From Cavia porcellus (Eukaryota > Chordata > Mammalia > Rodentia > Caviidae), in the NCBI RefSeq assembly GCF_034190915.1, contig NW_026947544.1:1302001-1366000 (forward strand): a DNA stretch of 64,000 nt, written 5' to 3'. The translations under genes and the position numbers were made by a program. Under the pieces are notes generated by a model that made no database searches, was not told the origin of the DNA, and worked only from the letters and a program-made list of their open reading frames with translations. Of the stretch, positions 43,934 to 56,721 are shown piece after piece (position 1 is the first letter of the stretch; each line of letters opens with the position of its first letter).

Positions 43934-46634
43934 ATGCAACAGCAGAAAGATAACATGTCAACAATAAAGCAGTGTATAGCAGTTATAACCATTCATGTAA
44001 ATGGTTTCAGTGCACCAATTAAAAGAAACAGACTGTCAGAATTGATCAAGAAACAAAATCCAACCATACGTTGTCTACAAGAAACCCATCTATCCAAAAG
44101 GATACTCACAGACTAAGAGTCAAAGGATGGAAAACAATACTTCATGCAACAGGAACCCAAAAAAGCAGGGGTAGCTATTCTGTTTGCATACAATCTGAAT
44201 TTCAAGCCAATAATGACCAGAAGGGATAAAGAAGGACACTACATACTGGTTATGGGACAACTTCAAGAGAAAGAGATAACTATCTTAAATATATATGCAA
44301 TAAACTCCAGAGCACCTTGTTATATAAAATAAGTACTAACACAAATAAAAAACCAATTAGCAGTAACACAATTCTAACAGGAGATTTTAACACACCATTG
44401 AAATCAATGGACAGATCAACCAGACAGAAAGTCAGCAAAGAGACAAAAGAACTGAATAGCACCTCTGAAGAATATAATAGACATATACAGAGTATACCAC
44501 CCAACAACAACAGAATACACACTCTTCTCAGCCGTGCATGGGTCATCCTCTAACATAGACCATATATTAATTCACAGAACATATTTAAATAAATGCAAAA
44601 GGGTCAAAATTATCCCTTGCATGCTATTGAACCATAGTGCTATGAAATTAGAAATTAATGATAAAAGATACTGCAAAAATCCCACAAACACATGGAAAAT
44701 GAATAACACACTCTTGAGTAATCAGTGGGTCACAGAGGAAATTAAAGAAGAAATTAAATAATACCTACAAACAAAGAAAACACAAATACAATTTACCAGA
44801 ATATGTGGGATGCAATGAAACCTGTCCTCAGAGGAAAATTTATTGCACTGAATTCCCACATCAGGAAAACAGAATGAATACAAACAAATAACCTGATGTT
44901 ACACCTCAAACATCTAGAAAAAGAAGAGCAAGTCAGGCCAAAAGCCAAAAAAAGAGAAGAAATTGTAAAAATCAGACCAGAAATCAATGCAATAGACACC
45001 AAAAAAACAATCCAAAAAATCAATGAATCAAAGAGCTGGTTCTTTGAAAGGATAAATAAAATCAAGAAGTCCCTAGCCAACCTTATTTTAAAACGGGAAG
45101 AAAAAGCTCAAATTCATGTAATAAGGAATGAAAGAGGTGAAATTACTACAGAATCTATAGAAATCAGAAGATCAACACCTATTTCAAAAACCTATACTCT
45201 AAAAGATTTGATAACACAGAGGAAATAGACAGATTCCTAGAAGCACATGAAGTACTAAAGCTAGGACATGAAGATGTAAAACTACTGAATAACCCAATTT
45301 CTATTAATGAAATTGAAAACATAATTAAATCTTTACCTACAAAGAAGAGCCCAGGCACAGAATTCTACAAGATTCAGAGCAGAATTCTACAAGAAATACA
45401 AAGACCTAATGCCAACACTTCTCAAACTCTTCAATGAAATTGAAAGGGGAAAAATGCTCCCTAAATTGTTCCTAGAAGCAAACATTACTCTGGTACCAAA
45501 ATCAGAGAAGGACTCAACTGAAAAAGAAAACTATAGGCCAGTCTCCCTAATGAACACAGATACAAAAATCCTCAATAAAATATTGGCAAATAGGATGCAG
45601 CAAATCATCAAGAAGATCATACACCCCAACCTAGTGGGATTCATCGCAGGGATGCAGAAATGGTTCAATATATGTAAATCAATAAATGTAATCCACCATA
45701 TCAATAAAGCCAAAAATAAGAATCACATGATCATTTGTATAGATGCAGAAAAGGCCTTTGATAAGGTCCAACATTCATTCATGATAAGAACCTGACAGAA
45801 AATCGGAATAGATGGTCTTTACATCAATATAATAAAGGCCATTTATGACAAACCAACAGCCAGTATCATACTAAATGGCCAAAAATTGAAGGTCTTTACT
45901 TTAAAATCAGGTACAAGACAAGGATGTCCTTTATCACTGTTCCTATTTAATATAGTACTGGAAAAACTGGCCAGAGCAATTAGACAAGAGAGAGAAATAA
46001 AAGGCATAAAGATAGGAAAAGAAGAAGTTAAATTATCATTATTTGCAGATGACATGATACACTATATAGAAGATCCCCAAAAATGCATTGAAAGACTCCT
46101 AGATATAATAAATAAATTCAGTAATGTAGCTGGATACAGAATCAATACTCAAAGCTCAATAGCATTCCTATACACTAACAACAAAATCACAGAAAAAGAA
46201 ATAAGAGAGGCCACATCCTTCACACTAGCAACCAAAAAAATGAAATATTTAGGAATTACTCTCACAAAAGAAGTGAAAGACCTATACGGGGAAAATTATA
46301 ATACACTAAAAAAAAAAAGAAATTGAAGATGATCTCAGAAAATGGAAAGACATCCATTGCTCATGGACAGCAATAATAAATATTGTGAAAATGGCCATTC
46401 TCCCAAAACTCTTACACAGATTCAATACAATCCCAATAAAAATAACATCAACATACCTCATAGATCTAGAGAAATCACTCCTAAAATACATCTGGAGCAA
46501 GAGACCTAGAATAGCAAAGACAGTTCTAAGCAAAAAAGGCAAGACAGGAGGCATAACAATCCCTGACGTGAAGTTATACTACAAAGCTACCTTAGTAAAA
46601 TCCACATCATACTGTAATCAAAACAGAGCTGAAG
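43934..46634 (+). pseudogene. L1 ORF2: L1-F ORF2, N-terminal part
   Basis: Starts MQQQKDNMSTIKQ. Endonuclease blocks ([33 protein letters not shown]) and reverse transcriptase blocks ([24 protein letters not shown]) are spread over at least eight frames. A 20-bp-scale rearrangement near 45360 duplicates GAATTCTACAAG. It stops at the L1-G insertion and resumes at 53258. Confidence 0.85.
46621..46634. repeat. Target-site duplication of L1-G, left copy
   Basis: AAACAGAGCTGAAG, identical to 53244-53257; it lies in the L1-F ORF2 codons for QNRAED. Confidence 0.93.
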
Positions 46635-47271
46635 GCAGAGGAGGAGCTGGGCAGACTTGGGGTGCCCTCATCGGCCTCTCTGCATGTCTGGAGGACTCTG
46701 GATATCTCCGCCCAGACTGTTCCAGTCCCCCCCAGGCTTCCAGGTGCAGTGAAGGGGAGAGGTGGGTTTGAGGCTTCCACATCAGCCTTCCCATTCCGGT
46801 TGCACTTGGAGAACTGCTGAGCCCCCAAGGGGTGGGCTGGCCGACACTATCAGCTGAGCCCAGCCTGTTTTGCGGCCACGCCTAGCCATCTGTGTACAGA
46901 GGAGGAGCTGGGCAGAACTTGGATGCCTGCATTGGCCTCTCCATGTGTCTGGAGGACTGTGGATATCTCTGCAAGCAGGGAGGGATCACAGGTTCCTGAG
47001 GCACCATGGCCTGTGGTGAGTACCCTAATCCGGCTGCAATTGAAGAACTGTGGAGCTTCCAAGGGGCAGGTGGGCGCACAGTGTCCCTGAGGCTCAGCTT
47101 GTCTGGAACTGCGGAGTTCTGAGCAGGCAGACGAGGGCCACTGGTTCTGTAGGCCCAATGGCTTGGGGTAGCGTGGTGCCAGAGTCTCAGTAGCTCCAAA
47201 CATAGAAGGGGATTTTCAACAGATCCTGAGGAGGCTTTCAAATAACACTTGAAACACAGAAATATAGGAAA
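46635..47271 (+). promoter_or_regulatory. L1-G 5' UTR, one complete 260-bp-class monomer plus tether
   Basis: CAGAGGAGGAGCTGGGCAGA occurs at 46636 and 46897, 261 bp apart. The insertion starts precisely at a monomer's GCAGAGG block. The tether contains GGTTCCTGAGGCACC and GGCCTGTGGTGAGTACCC, then the ORF1 leader. Confidence 0.82.
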
Positions 47272-48323
47272 ATGACAAAAGGAAAGACCAAATTACAACC
47301 TCAAACCTCCAACCCATCTTAAGAAACCCTAGGAGCAATGTATATAGAAGAAAATATATCCCATCCACCTCATATATCAGACACAATAGCTACTGAAATT
47401 GACAAGCAACTCCAGGCAGCTTTAAAGAAATTCAAACTCGAAATAATCCCCCAGATAAAAGAAGAAGTGATAAAAGAAATGAAAGAGATTCTAAATATAT
47501 CTAAAGAAAACACGGTTAAAAAATTGGAGGAACTAAACAAAAACATAGAATCCCTAGATGAGCAATATAAGAAACAAACAGAATACATAATGCAGATGCA
47601 CAGAGATAAACAGGAAATAAAAAACTCCACTGAAAGTTGTAAAAACTGCCTTAATGAAAGTGAAGATAGAATTTCATACCTTGAAGACAGGATTGCAGCT
47701 AGTGTACAGGAAAGGAAATATCTTTTGAAAATAACAAGGAATCAGGAAACAACAATTCAACAACTGGAAGACGATGCAAAGAAGAATAACATAAGAATGA
47801 TAGGGATTAATGAAAGACAGGGAGACAACATGAAGGATGTCAGGAGGATATTTAGAGAAGTAATAGCTGAAAATTTCCCAAGCATGAGATCAGAAACTGA
47901 CATCAGGATCAGTGAAGCATATAGAACTCCAAATAGTCATAACCAAAATAAAACTACACCCAGACATATAATAATCACCATCCCAGAAATCCAACACAAG
48001 AATAGATTATTAAAAGCTGTCAGAGAGAAAAGACAGATCACTTATAAAGGAAAACCTATCAGAATCACAGCACACTTCTCAGCACAAATGATAAAGTCAA
48101 GAAGAGCATGGAGTGAAATATTCCAGATCTTAAGCAAAATGATTTCCAACCTAGACTGATATATCCTGCAAAACTATCATTCAAAATAGATGGTGCAATA
48201 CGATACCTCCATGACAAAGAACAGCTGAAGAACTTCATGAACACCAAACCAACCCTGAAAAAAATATTGAAAGACAGTTCAGATGCACAAAGGAAAAAAC
48301 CACTAAGCAAAGCAAATAATTAA
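47272..48323 (+). pseudogene. L1 ORF1: L1-G ORF1, nonsense and frameshift
   Basis: Starts [16 protein letters not shown] and then hits TAA where other copies have CAA. From 47338 there are 273 open codons covering the rest of the coiled coil, the RRM-like centre ([15 protein letters not shown]) and the start of the C-terminal domain. A 1-bp loss near 48131 then shifts the frame. Ends TAA 48321-48323. Confidence 0.88.
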
Positions 48324-48342
48324 ACAGAACAGAAAGATAAAG

Positions 48343-51300
48343 ATGTAACAGCAGAGAGATAACATTCCTACAATTAACCAGCATTTAACAGTAATAACCA
48401 CTAATGTAAGTGGTCTCAATGCACCAATCAAAAGAAACAGACTAGCAGAATGGATCAAGAAACAAAATCCAACCATATGCTGTTTACAGGAAACCCATCT
48501 AACCCAGAAGGATACTCACAGACTGAAAGTCAAAGGATGGAAAAAATTCTACATGCAGCAGAAATCCATAAAAAAGGCAGGAGTAGCCATTCTGTTTGCA
48601 GACAATGTGAACTTTAAACCAACAATGACCATAAAGGACAAAGAAGGTCACTACATACTCATAAGGGGAAAACTCCAAGAGGAAGAGATAACTATCTTAA
48701 ATATATACGCACCAAACTCCAGAGCACCCAGTTATATAAAACAATTATTAGCAGAAATGAAAACTCAAATTATTAGTAACACAATTGTAACAGGAGACCT
48801 TAATATGCCATTGACACCAAGGGACAGACCAACCAGACAGAAAATGAGCAAAGAAATAACAGAACTGAATCACACCTGTGAACAAATGGGTTTGATAGAC
48901 ATATAGTTTGTTGCACCCAACCACATCAGAATACACATTCTTCTCAGCAGTACATGGATCATTTTCTAAAATAGACATTATATTAGCTCACAGAACATAT
49001 TTAAGCAAATGCAAAAGAGTTGAAATCATCCCTTGCATATTATCGGATCATAGCGCTCTGAAATTAGAAATTAATGATAACAGATACTGCAAAAATTCCG
49101 CAAACACATGGAAACGGAAAAACACACTCTTGAGCAATCAGTGGGTCACAGAAGAAATTAAAGAAGAAATTAAACAATACCTAAAAGAAAATGAAAATGC
49201 AGATACAACTTACCGAAATCTGTGGGATGCAATGAAAGCCGTCCTCAGAGGAAAATTTATTGCACTGAGTTCCCACATCAGGAAAACAGAACGAATACAA
49301 ATAAATAACTTGATGCTACACCTCAAACAGCTAGAAAAAGAAGAGGAACTCAAGCCCAAAGCCAAAAGAAGAGAGGAAATTACAAAAATCAGAGCAGAAA
49401 TCAATGCAATAGAGACTAAGAAAACAATCCAAAGAATCAACGAATCAAGGAGTTGGTTCTTTGAAAGAATAAATAAAATCGATAGGCCCCTAGCCAACTT
49501 TATTTAAAAGGGAAGAAAAAGCTCAAATTCATGCAATAAGAAATGAAAAAGGAGAAATCACTACAGACCCAATAGAAATACAGAGGATCATCAACACCTA
49601 CTTCAAAAACCTCTACTCTCAAAAGTTTGATAACACAGAAGAAATAGACAGATTCTTAGAACCATAGGAAGTACCAAAGCTAGATCAAGAGGATGTAAAA
49701 CTGTTGAATAACCCAATCTCTGCTAATGAAATTGAAAATGTAATTAAGTCCTTACCCACCAAGAAAAACCCAGGCCCAGATGGATTCACTGCAGAATTCT
49801 ACAAGAAATACAAAGAAGACCTAATGCCGATACTCCTCAAACTATTCAATGAAATTGATAGGGAAGCAGTCCTTCCTAAGTCATTCCTGGAAGCAAATAT
49901 TACTCTAGTACCAAAACCTGAGAAAGACCCAACTATAAAAGAGAACTATAGACTGATCTCCCTAATGAACACAGATGCAAAAATCCTAAATAAAATATTG
50001 GCAAATAGGATCCAGCAAATCATCAAGAAGATTATACACCATGACCAAGTGGGATTCATCCCAGGAATGCAAGGATGGTTCAACATATGCAAATCAATAA
50101 ATGTAATCCACCATATCAATAAAGCAAAAAATAAGAATCACATGATCATTTCTATAGATGCAGAAAAAGCCTTCGATAAGGTCCAACACTTATTCATGAT
50201 AAGAACTTTACAGAAAATTGGAGTAGATGGTCTTTACCTCAATATAATAAAGGCCATTTATGACAAACCAACAGCCAGTATCATACTAAATGGCCAAAAA
50301 TTGAAAGCCTTTACTTTAAAATTGGGCACAAGACAAGGATGTCCTTTATCACCACTCCTATTTAATATAGTACTGGAGTTCTAGCCAGAGCAATTAGGCA
50401 AGAAAGAGAAATAAAAGTGGTAAAGATAGGAAAAGAAGAAGTTAAATTATCATTGTTTGCAGATGACATGATACTCTACATAGAAGACCCCCTAAACTCC
50501 ATTGAAAGACTCTTAGATACAATAAATAAATTCAGTAATGTGGCTGGATACAAAATCAATACTCAGAAATCAATAGCATTCCTATACACGAACAAAAAAA
50601 TCACAGAGAGGGAAATAAGAGAAACTGGACTATTCACATTAGCAAGCAAAAAATGAAATATTTAGGAATTACTCTTATGAAAGAAGTGAAAGACTTATAC
50701 AGTGAAAATTATAATACACTGAAAAAGGAAATTGAAGATGATCTCAGAAAATGGAAAGACATCCCTTGCTCATGGATAGGAAGAACAAACATTGTGAAAA
50801 TGGCCATTCTCCCAAAACTGTTATACAGATTCAATGCAATCCCAATAGAAATCCCATCAACATACCTTATAGATCTAGAGAAATCACTCCTAAATTTCAT
50901 CTGGAACCAGAAGAGACCTAGAATCGCAAAGGCAATTCTAAGCAGCAAAGACAAAGCAGGAGGCATCACAATCCCTGACTTGAAGTTATACTACAAAGCA
51001 ACAGTAGTAAAATCAACATGGTATTGGAATCAAAACAGAGCCGAAGATCAGTGGAATAGATTAGAAGATACAACCACAACTACAAACACACTCAACCACC
51101 TTATCTTTGATAAAGGAGCCAAGCAAGTTCACTGGAAGAATGACAGTCTCTTTAATAAATGGTGCTGGAAAAACTGGCTCTCCGTGTGCCGGAAACTAAA
51201 GCTAGACCCATGTCTATCACCATGTACTAAATTAAAATCTAAATGGGTCAAAGATCTGAATATTAAAACAGAAACACTAAATCTATTGGAAGACAAATTG

Positions 51301-52166
51301 GGTAGAAACCTTGAAGATATAGGAGTAGGTAGAGAATTCATGAACAGGACTCAAACCACACGGGAAATACTTCCCAGAATCAATAGCTGGGACCACTTCT
51401 TATTAAAAGTTTCTGCATGTGAAAACAAATCTCCAGCATGGTAAAAAGAAAACCCACAAACTGGGAAAAGATTTTAGTGAACTCTCTCTCAGACAAGGGC
51501 CTCTTGTCTAAAACATAAAAGAATTTTTAAAAAACTCAGACCCCCAAAATTGAAAGATCCAATCCAAAAATGGGCATCTGAGATGAATACGCAATTCTCA
51601 GATGAAGAAATGCAAATGGCAAATAAATACATGAAAAAATGCTCATCATCATTAGAGAAATGCAAATTAAAACCACACTGAGATACCATCTCACTCCTGA
51701 AAGAATGGCCAAGATCAAGAAAACCAACAACAAATACTAGAGAAGCTGTGGGGAAAAAGGAACTCTCCTGCACTGTTGGTGGGAGTGTAGACTGGTACAG
51801 CCTGTGTGGAGATCTGTCTGGAGGTTTCTCAAAAAGTTGGGATTGGAAATCCCATTTATTCCAGCTATTCCACTTCTAGGCATATTCCCAGAAGAACTGA
51901 AAGCATCATACCACAGTGATATATGTGCACCTATATTTATAGCAGCACAATTTGTAATCGCCAGATCTTGGAAACAACCCAAGTGTCCATCAACTGAGGA
52001 ATGGATAAAAAAGTTGCGGTATTTCTATACAATGGAGTATTATTCAGCTATAAAGAAGGATCGCATTGAGATATTTATCAATAAATGGGCGCAGCTTGAG
52101 ACCATACTCATAAGTGAAATAAATCAATCTCGAATGTGTGAATACCGAATAGTTTCCCTAATGTAA
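48343..52166 (+). pseudogene. L1 ORF2: L1-G ORF2, multiply broken
   Basis: ATG is followed at once by TAA (ATGTAACAG against ATGCAACAG). The endonuclease blocks [15 protein letters not shown], LQETHL, VTGDLNMPL and LSDHSALKL persist across a shift near 48904 and a stop near 49505. The reverse transcriptase region is open for 226 codons (49704-50384) with [13 protein letters not shown], then shifts; LFADDM follows, and 263 codons from 50653 are open. The C-terminal CCHC region is damaged near 51735 (first Cys lost) and the final 120 codons are open to TAA 52164. Confidence 0.9.
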
Positions 52167-53243
52167 GTAATGATTCAAATATATAAAAATATGTGGTAAT
52201 CATGATTCCCCATTAGGTGGCCTTGGAGCCTTATAAAGTTTTCACTCATTAATTAGAAAGGCTTTATTCTGGGCTTCTTGATATGAAAATATTTGAAGCT
52301 AGAGTATATGAAGTTTTATCCAAATATTTCAAGGAAAAAGACACTATGGTAACTACTAGTAAGTCAGGTTATATGGTGGTGAAGTACTAAGTTGTTGAAA
52401 CAGTCATGCTTTGACCTCTATTGTTATATTGTTATGTCCTGTTTTATCTCAATCTACCCCTTATTGTTTTAAAAAAAAATTATTTAGTCATTTCTTATGT
52501 TTGTCTTAATTAAAGAAAAAATTCAAAAAATTAGGATATATAAATAGTAACTCTTTTCGATTTCCTATTAACTTGTTTTGAAGTCCTGTAGTACTCCCAC
52601 GATCTTGTTTTGACTAATTAGACTCTGTTCCATTCTATATGATAGTATCAAGTTTGAAGACATAGGCAACTACTTTGAAGGCAATAAGATTCACTAAGAT
52701 GCCCATTCTGGTTTGGCTATTGTCTCCTTTGGAAGTCCTGTAGGGTTTACAATGCCTAAGTTTTATTGGTCTTGTTCTCTACTGTTTTGTCCAACTTTAT
52801 AATATCTAATGACATAGACAGCTTTGTTTTGCCATATTTGACTATATTCTCTCCCCCCCAAAAAAAGTAATAAGCACTAAGGAGTAATAAAATCCAAAAT
52901 GTGTAAATTTTCTTGTAAAAATGAGAGGGGAAAAAAAAGAAAAAGAGCTCTAACGGATATAACAGTAAGTGTGTTTAGGGGTGTTAAATAGCTGACTATA
53001 TCAATGTTTTTGGATCATGTCCTGTTTGAATGTCCACCTTGTATTCTTTGATACTGTGATTTGAGCAACTATTTTCAAGATGATAATATGTAATCTATTA
53101 ACAGGTGATTTCTTACTGTTATATTTTTTTTTGTAGTTCTGTATTATGTGTACCCTTATACCACTTTGTTTTGTTTTGTGTTTTTCTCTTTTTCCTCTTA
53201 AATAAAATAAAATAAAATAAAATAAAATAAAATAAAATAAAAT
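52167..53243 (+). other. L1-G 3' UTR and AAAAT-repeat tail
   Basis: Nearly identical to the L1-B 3' UTR but lacks 102 bases at 52817-52820 and about 24 bases near 53018. The tail is about nine AAAAT units. Confidence 0.88.
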
Positions 53244-53257
53244 AAACAGAGCTGAAG
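53244..53257. repeat. Target-site duplication of L1-G, right copy
   Basis: Identical to 46621-46634. Confidence 0.93.
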
Positions 53258-54310
53258 ATCAATGGAATAGATTAGAAGGTACAACCACAACTACAAACAG
53301 ACTCAGTAAATGGTGTTGGAAAAACTGGCTTTCCATATGCTGAAAACTAAAACTAGACCCATGCCTATCACCATGTATGAAAATAATATCTAAATGGATC
53401 AAAGATCTAAATATTAAAACAGAAACAGTAAATCTATTGGAAGACAAATTGGGTAAAAACTTTGAAGATATAGGAGTAGGTAAAGAATTCATGAACAGGA
53501 CTCAAACCGCACAGGAAATACTTCCCAGAGTCAATAATTGAGATTGCCTCTTATTAAAAACTTTCTGCATGTCAAAAGAAATCTTCAGCATAATGAAAAG
53601 AAAACCCACAATTGGGAAAAAATCTTAATGAAATCTCCCTCAGACAAGGGATTTCTGTCTAAAACATATAAAGAATTTTTAAAAATACCTCACACCCCCA
53701 AAATTGAAAGATCCAATCCAAAAATGGGCATCTGAGATGAATACACAGATGAAGAAATACAAATGGCCAATTAAGTACATGAAAAAATGTTCACCATCAC
53801 TGGTCATTAGAGAAATGCAAATTAAAACCACACTGAGAGTTCATCTCGCTCCTGAAAGAATGGCCAGGATCAGGAAAACAACCAACAACAAATGCTGGAG
53901 AGATTGTGGGGAAAAAGGAACTCCCCTGCACTGTTGGTGGGAGTGTAGAATAGTGCAACCATTATGGAGGTCAATCTGGAGACTTCTCAGAAAGCTGGGA
54001 CTGGAAACACCATTTGACCCAGCTATTCCACTCCTGCGCATATTCCCAGAAGTACTGAAAGCATCATACCACAGTGATATATGCATACCCATGTTTATAG
54101 CAGCACAATTTGAAATAGCCAGATTTGGAAACAACCTCAGTGTCCAGCAACTGAGGAATGGATTAAAAATTTGTGGTATTTTTATACAGTGGAGTACTAC
54201 TCAGCTATAAAGAATGATCACGTTGAGATAGGACACAGCTTGAGACCATATTCATAAGTGAAATAAATTAAACTCACATTTATAAATACTGAATAGTTTC
54301 CCTAGTGTAA
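53258..54310 (+). pseudogene. L1 ORF2: L1-F ORF2, C-terminal part
   Basis: Resumes with GAAGATCAATGGAATAGATT (AEDQWNRLE). A deletion near 53310 removes about 50 bases seen in other copies. A 168-codon open piece (53704-54210) keeps CWRDCGEKGTPLHCWWEC, the CCHC motif. Ends at TAA 54308-54310. Confidence 0.85.
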
Positions 54311-55722
54311 GAAACGATAAGAATACATAAAAGTATGTGGTAATCATAATTCTCAATCATATGGGTTTGAATCCATATAATGTTATCACTCATTAATTGC
54401 AACGGTTTTAACCAGGGTTGTTTGATTTTAGTATCGGTGATAGTATGAATAGCTATTCTGAAGAACACAACACATCATAAAAGCTAGAGCTGATTAAAAA
54501 TCATCTTATTTTGAAGTCCCATCAAGCTGTTGTACTTCTGTTTCCACTAGTTTTAACATGTGGTATCTTACTATATTTTACTATATGCGATAGTATAAAC
54601 AAAAAATTTTATAGGCAAAGAGATGATATAGAAACCGTTTTTTGTTTTCTGGTAACTGGTTCTAAATACCCTGTAACTTCTTCACTCTCTTGAATAGCTT
54701 TACTCTGTCTTGATATGCTTGATGCTATAGTATACGAAGTCATACTCAAATAATACAAGGAAGGAGGCACTAAGGTGAATACTATTATATTACATTATCT
54801 GGGGGTGAAACACAATGATGCTTAAATTGTTCGGTTCTGACCTCTGTTGTTCTAATACAATGTCCTCTTTTATCTCAATCTCCACCCTTTTTTAAATTAA
54901 TCTATTTTTCTCTTACTTTTTTTTCAATTAAGGCAAAACCAAATTAAAAAATAGTGGGATATATATCGTAACTTTTTTGTTTTCCTATTAACCTGATATG
55001 AACCCCAGTATTGCTCTCCCTACCTTGTTCTGTCAGATTTTACTATATTCTATTTTGTTTCATAGTATCAAGTTTGAGGGTATAGGCAACCACTTTGAAG
55101 GCAATAAGATCCACTATGGTACCCATTATGGTTTGACTATTATCTTCTTTTGAAATCCTGTAAGTTCTCCAGTGTAGGTTTCACTTGTCTTGTGCTGTAC
55201 TGTTTTGATCAATTCTATTATACCTGATGATACGGGCAACTTAATTCAAACATAGGAAGAGGCAATGGTAACCATTTTTGATCTGATATTCTATTTTTGC
55301 ATCATATACTATGCCCACCTTCTGTTCTAAATGACTCTGTTTTGTTTAGTCACATTAGGTTTGATTCTTTTCCAAAAAAAGTAATAAGAACGGTGGGAGT
55401 AAAAAATCAAAAGAGTGTAATTGTTATTCAAAAGAGAGGAAAGGAAAGTGGGCTAAGTGATATAACTGCATGTATGTTTGAGTGTGTAGGATGGAAATCC
55501 ATATTACTGAGCTTTTGTTGGATCATTGAATGGCACTATCTGCAATCTCATTGTATATTTATATGCTTTACTTTTATAATTTGGACAACTGTTTCTAAGA
55601 TGACAATATGTAACCTATTACCTAATCATATCTTACTGTATTTTTTCTTGAAATTCTGTATTATTTGTACCCTTTTACTGCTTCATTTTTTATTTCCTTT
55701 CTTTTTTTCTCTTCAAATAAAA
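54311..55722 (+). other. L1-F 3' UTR and tail
   Basis: Same order as L1-D and L1-E 3' UTRs, including the GATAGTATAAAC and CAACCACTTTGAAGG units. The tail is CTCTTCAAATAAAAA merging into the TSD. Confidence 0.8.
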
Positions 55723-55733
55723 AAACCCTAGGA
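55723..55733. repeat. Target-site duplication of L1-F, right copy
   Basis: AAACCCTAGGA, partner of 42540-42550. Confidence 0.8.
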
Positions 55734-56706
55734 GTGATGTATATAGAAGAAAATGTATGCCATACACCCAAAATATCAGATATAATATCAACTGAAATAA
55801 ACAAGCAACTCCAGAAAGCTTTGAAGGAATTCAAACTCGAAATAATCCCCCAGGTAAGAAAAGAAATGATAAAAGAAATGAAAGAGACTCTGCATATATC
55901 TAAAGAAAACACAATTTAAAAATTGGAGGAAATAAGCAGAGTTCCTAGATGAGAAACATAAGAAAGAAACAGAATACATAAAGCAGATACACAGAGATAT
56001 ACAGGAAATCAAAAATTCTAGTGAAAGCTGTAAAAACCACCTCAATGACAATATAGATAGAATTTCAGACCTGGAAGACAGGATTGCAGCTAGTGAACGG
56101 CAAAGGAAAGATCTTTTAAAAATAACAAAGAATCAGGAAATAACAATTCCACAATTGCAAGATGACACAAAGAAAAACAACATAAGATTGATAGGAATTA
56201 ATGAAAGAGAAGGGGACAACATAAAGGACATCAAGAGGATATTTAGAAAAGTAATAGCTGAAAATTTCCCAAGCATGAGATCAGAATCTGACATCAGGTT
56301 CCGTGAAGCATAGAACTCCAAATATTCATAACCAAAATAAAACTACACCCAGACATATAATAATCAGAAATCCAACACAAGAATAGATTATTAAAAGCTA
56401 TCAGGGAGAAAACACAGATCACTTATAAAGGAAAACCTATCAGAATCACAGCAGACTTCTGAGCACAAACAAAAAAAGTCAAGAAAAGCATGGAGTGAAG
56501 TATTCCAGATCCTAATGGAAAATGATTTCCACCCTAGATTGATGTACCCTGCAAAACTGTCATTCAAAATCGATAGTGAAAAGGGATAGATCCATGACAA
56601 AGAACAGCTGAAGAACTTCATGATCACCAAGCCAACCCTGCAAAAAATATTGAAAGACAGTTTAAATACACTTAATAAAAAAGCACTAAGCAAAGCAGAT
56701 AATTAA
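55734..56706 (+). pseudogene. L1 ORF1: L1-E ORF1, remainder
   Basis: Resumes at GTGATGTATATAGAAG (VMYIEEN). The coiled coil, RRM-like centre (NNIRLIGINEREGDN) and C-terminal region ([13 protein letters not shown]) are recognisable. It is broken by a stop near 55917, shifts near 55935 and 56310, a lost segment near 56368 and stops near 56461 and 56587. Confidence 0.85.
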
Positions 56707-56721
56707 ACAGAAAGATAAAAA

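Larger units (their letters stand above)
46635..53243 (+). mobile_element. L1-G: innermost full-length plus-strand L1, inserted in L1-F
   Basis: A 6.61-kb element with perfect 14-bp TSDs and an AAAAT-repeat tail (53200-53243). It has a 5' UTR of the 260-bp class, ORF1, ORF2 and a 3' UTR shortened by two internal deletions relative to L1-B. Frames are moderately damaged. It is the youngest of the three nested plus-strand elements. Confidence 0.95.
42551..55722 (+). mobile_element. L1-F: full-length plus-strand L1 in L1-E, interrupted by L1-G
   Basis: 5' UTR, ORF1 and most of ORF2 at 42551-46634, the rest of ORF2 and the 3' UTR at 53258-55722. Without L1-G it is about 6.55 kb, flanked by an 11-bp TSD. 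Both ORFs are much more broken than those of L1-G, in agreement with the nesting. Confidence 0.9.
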
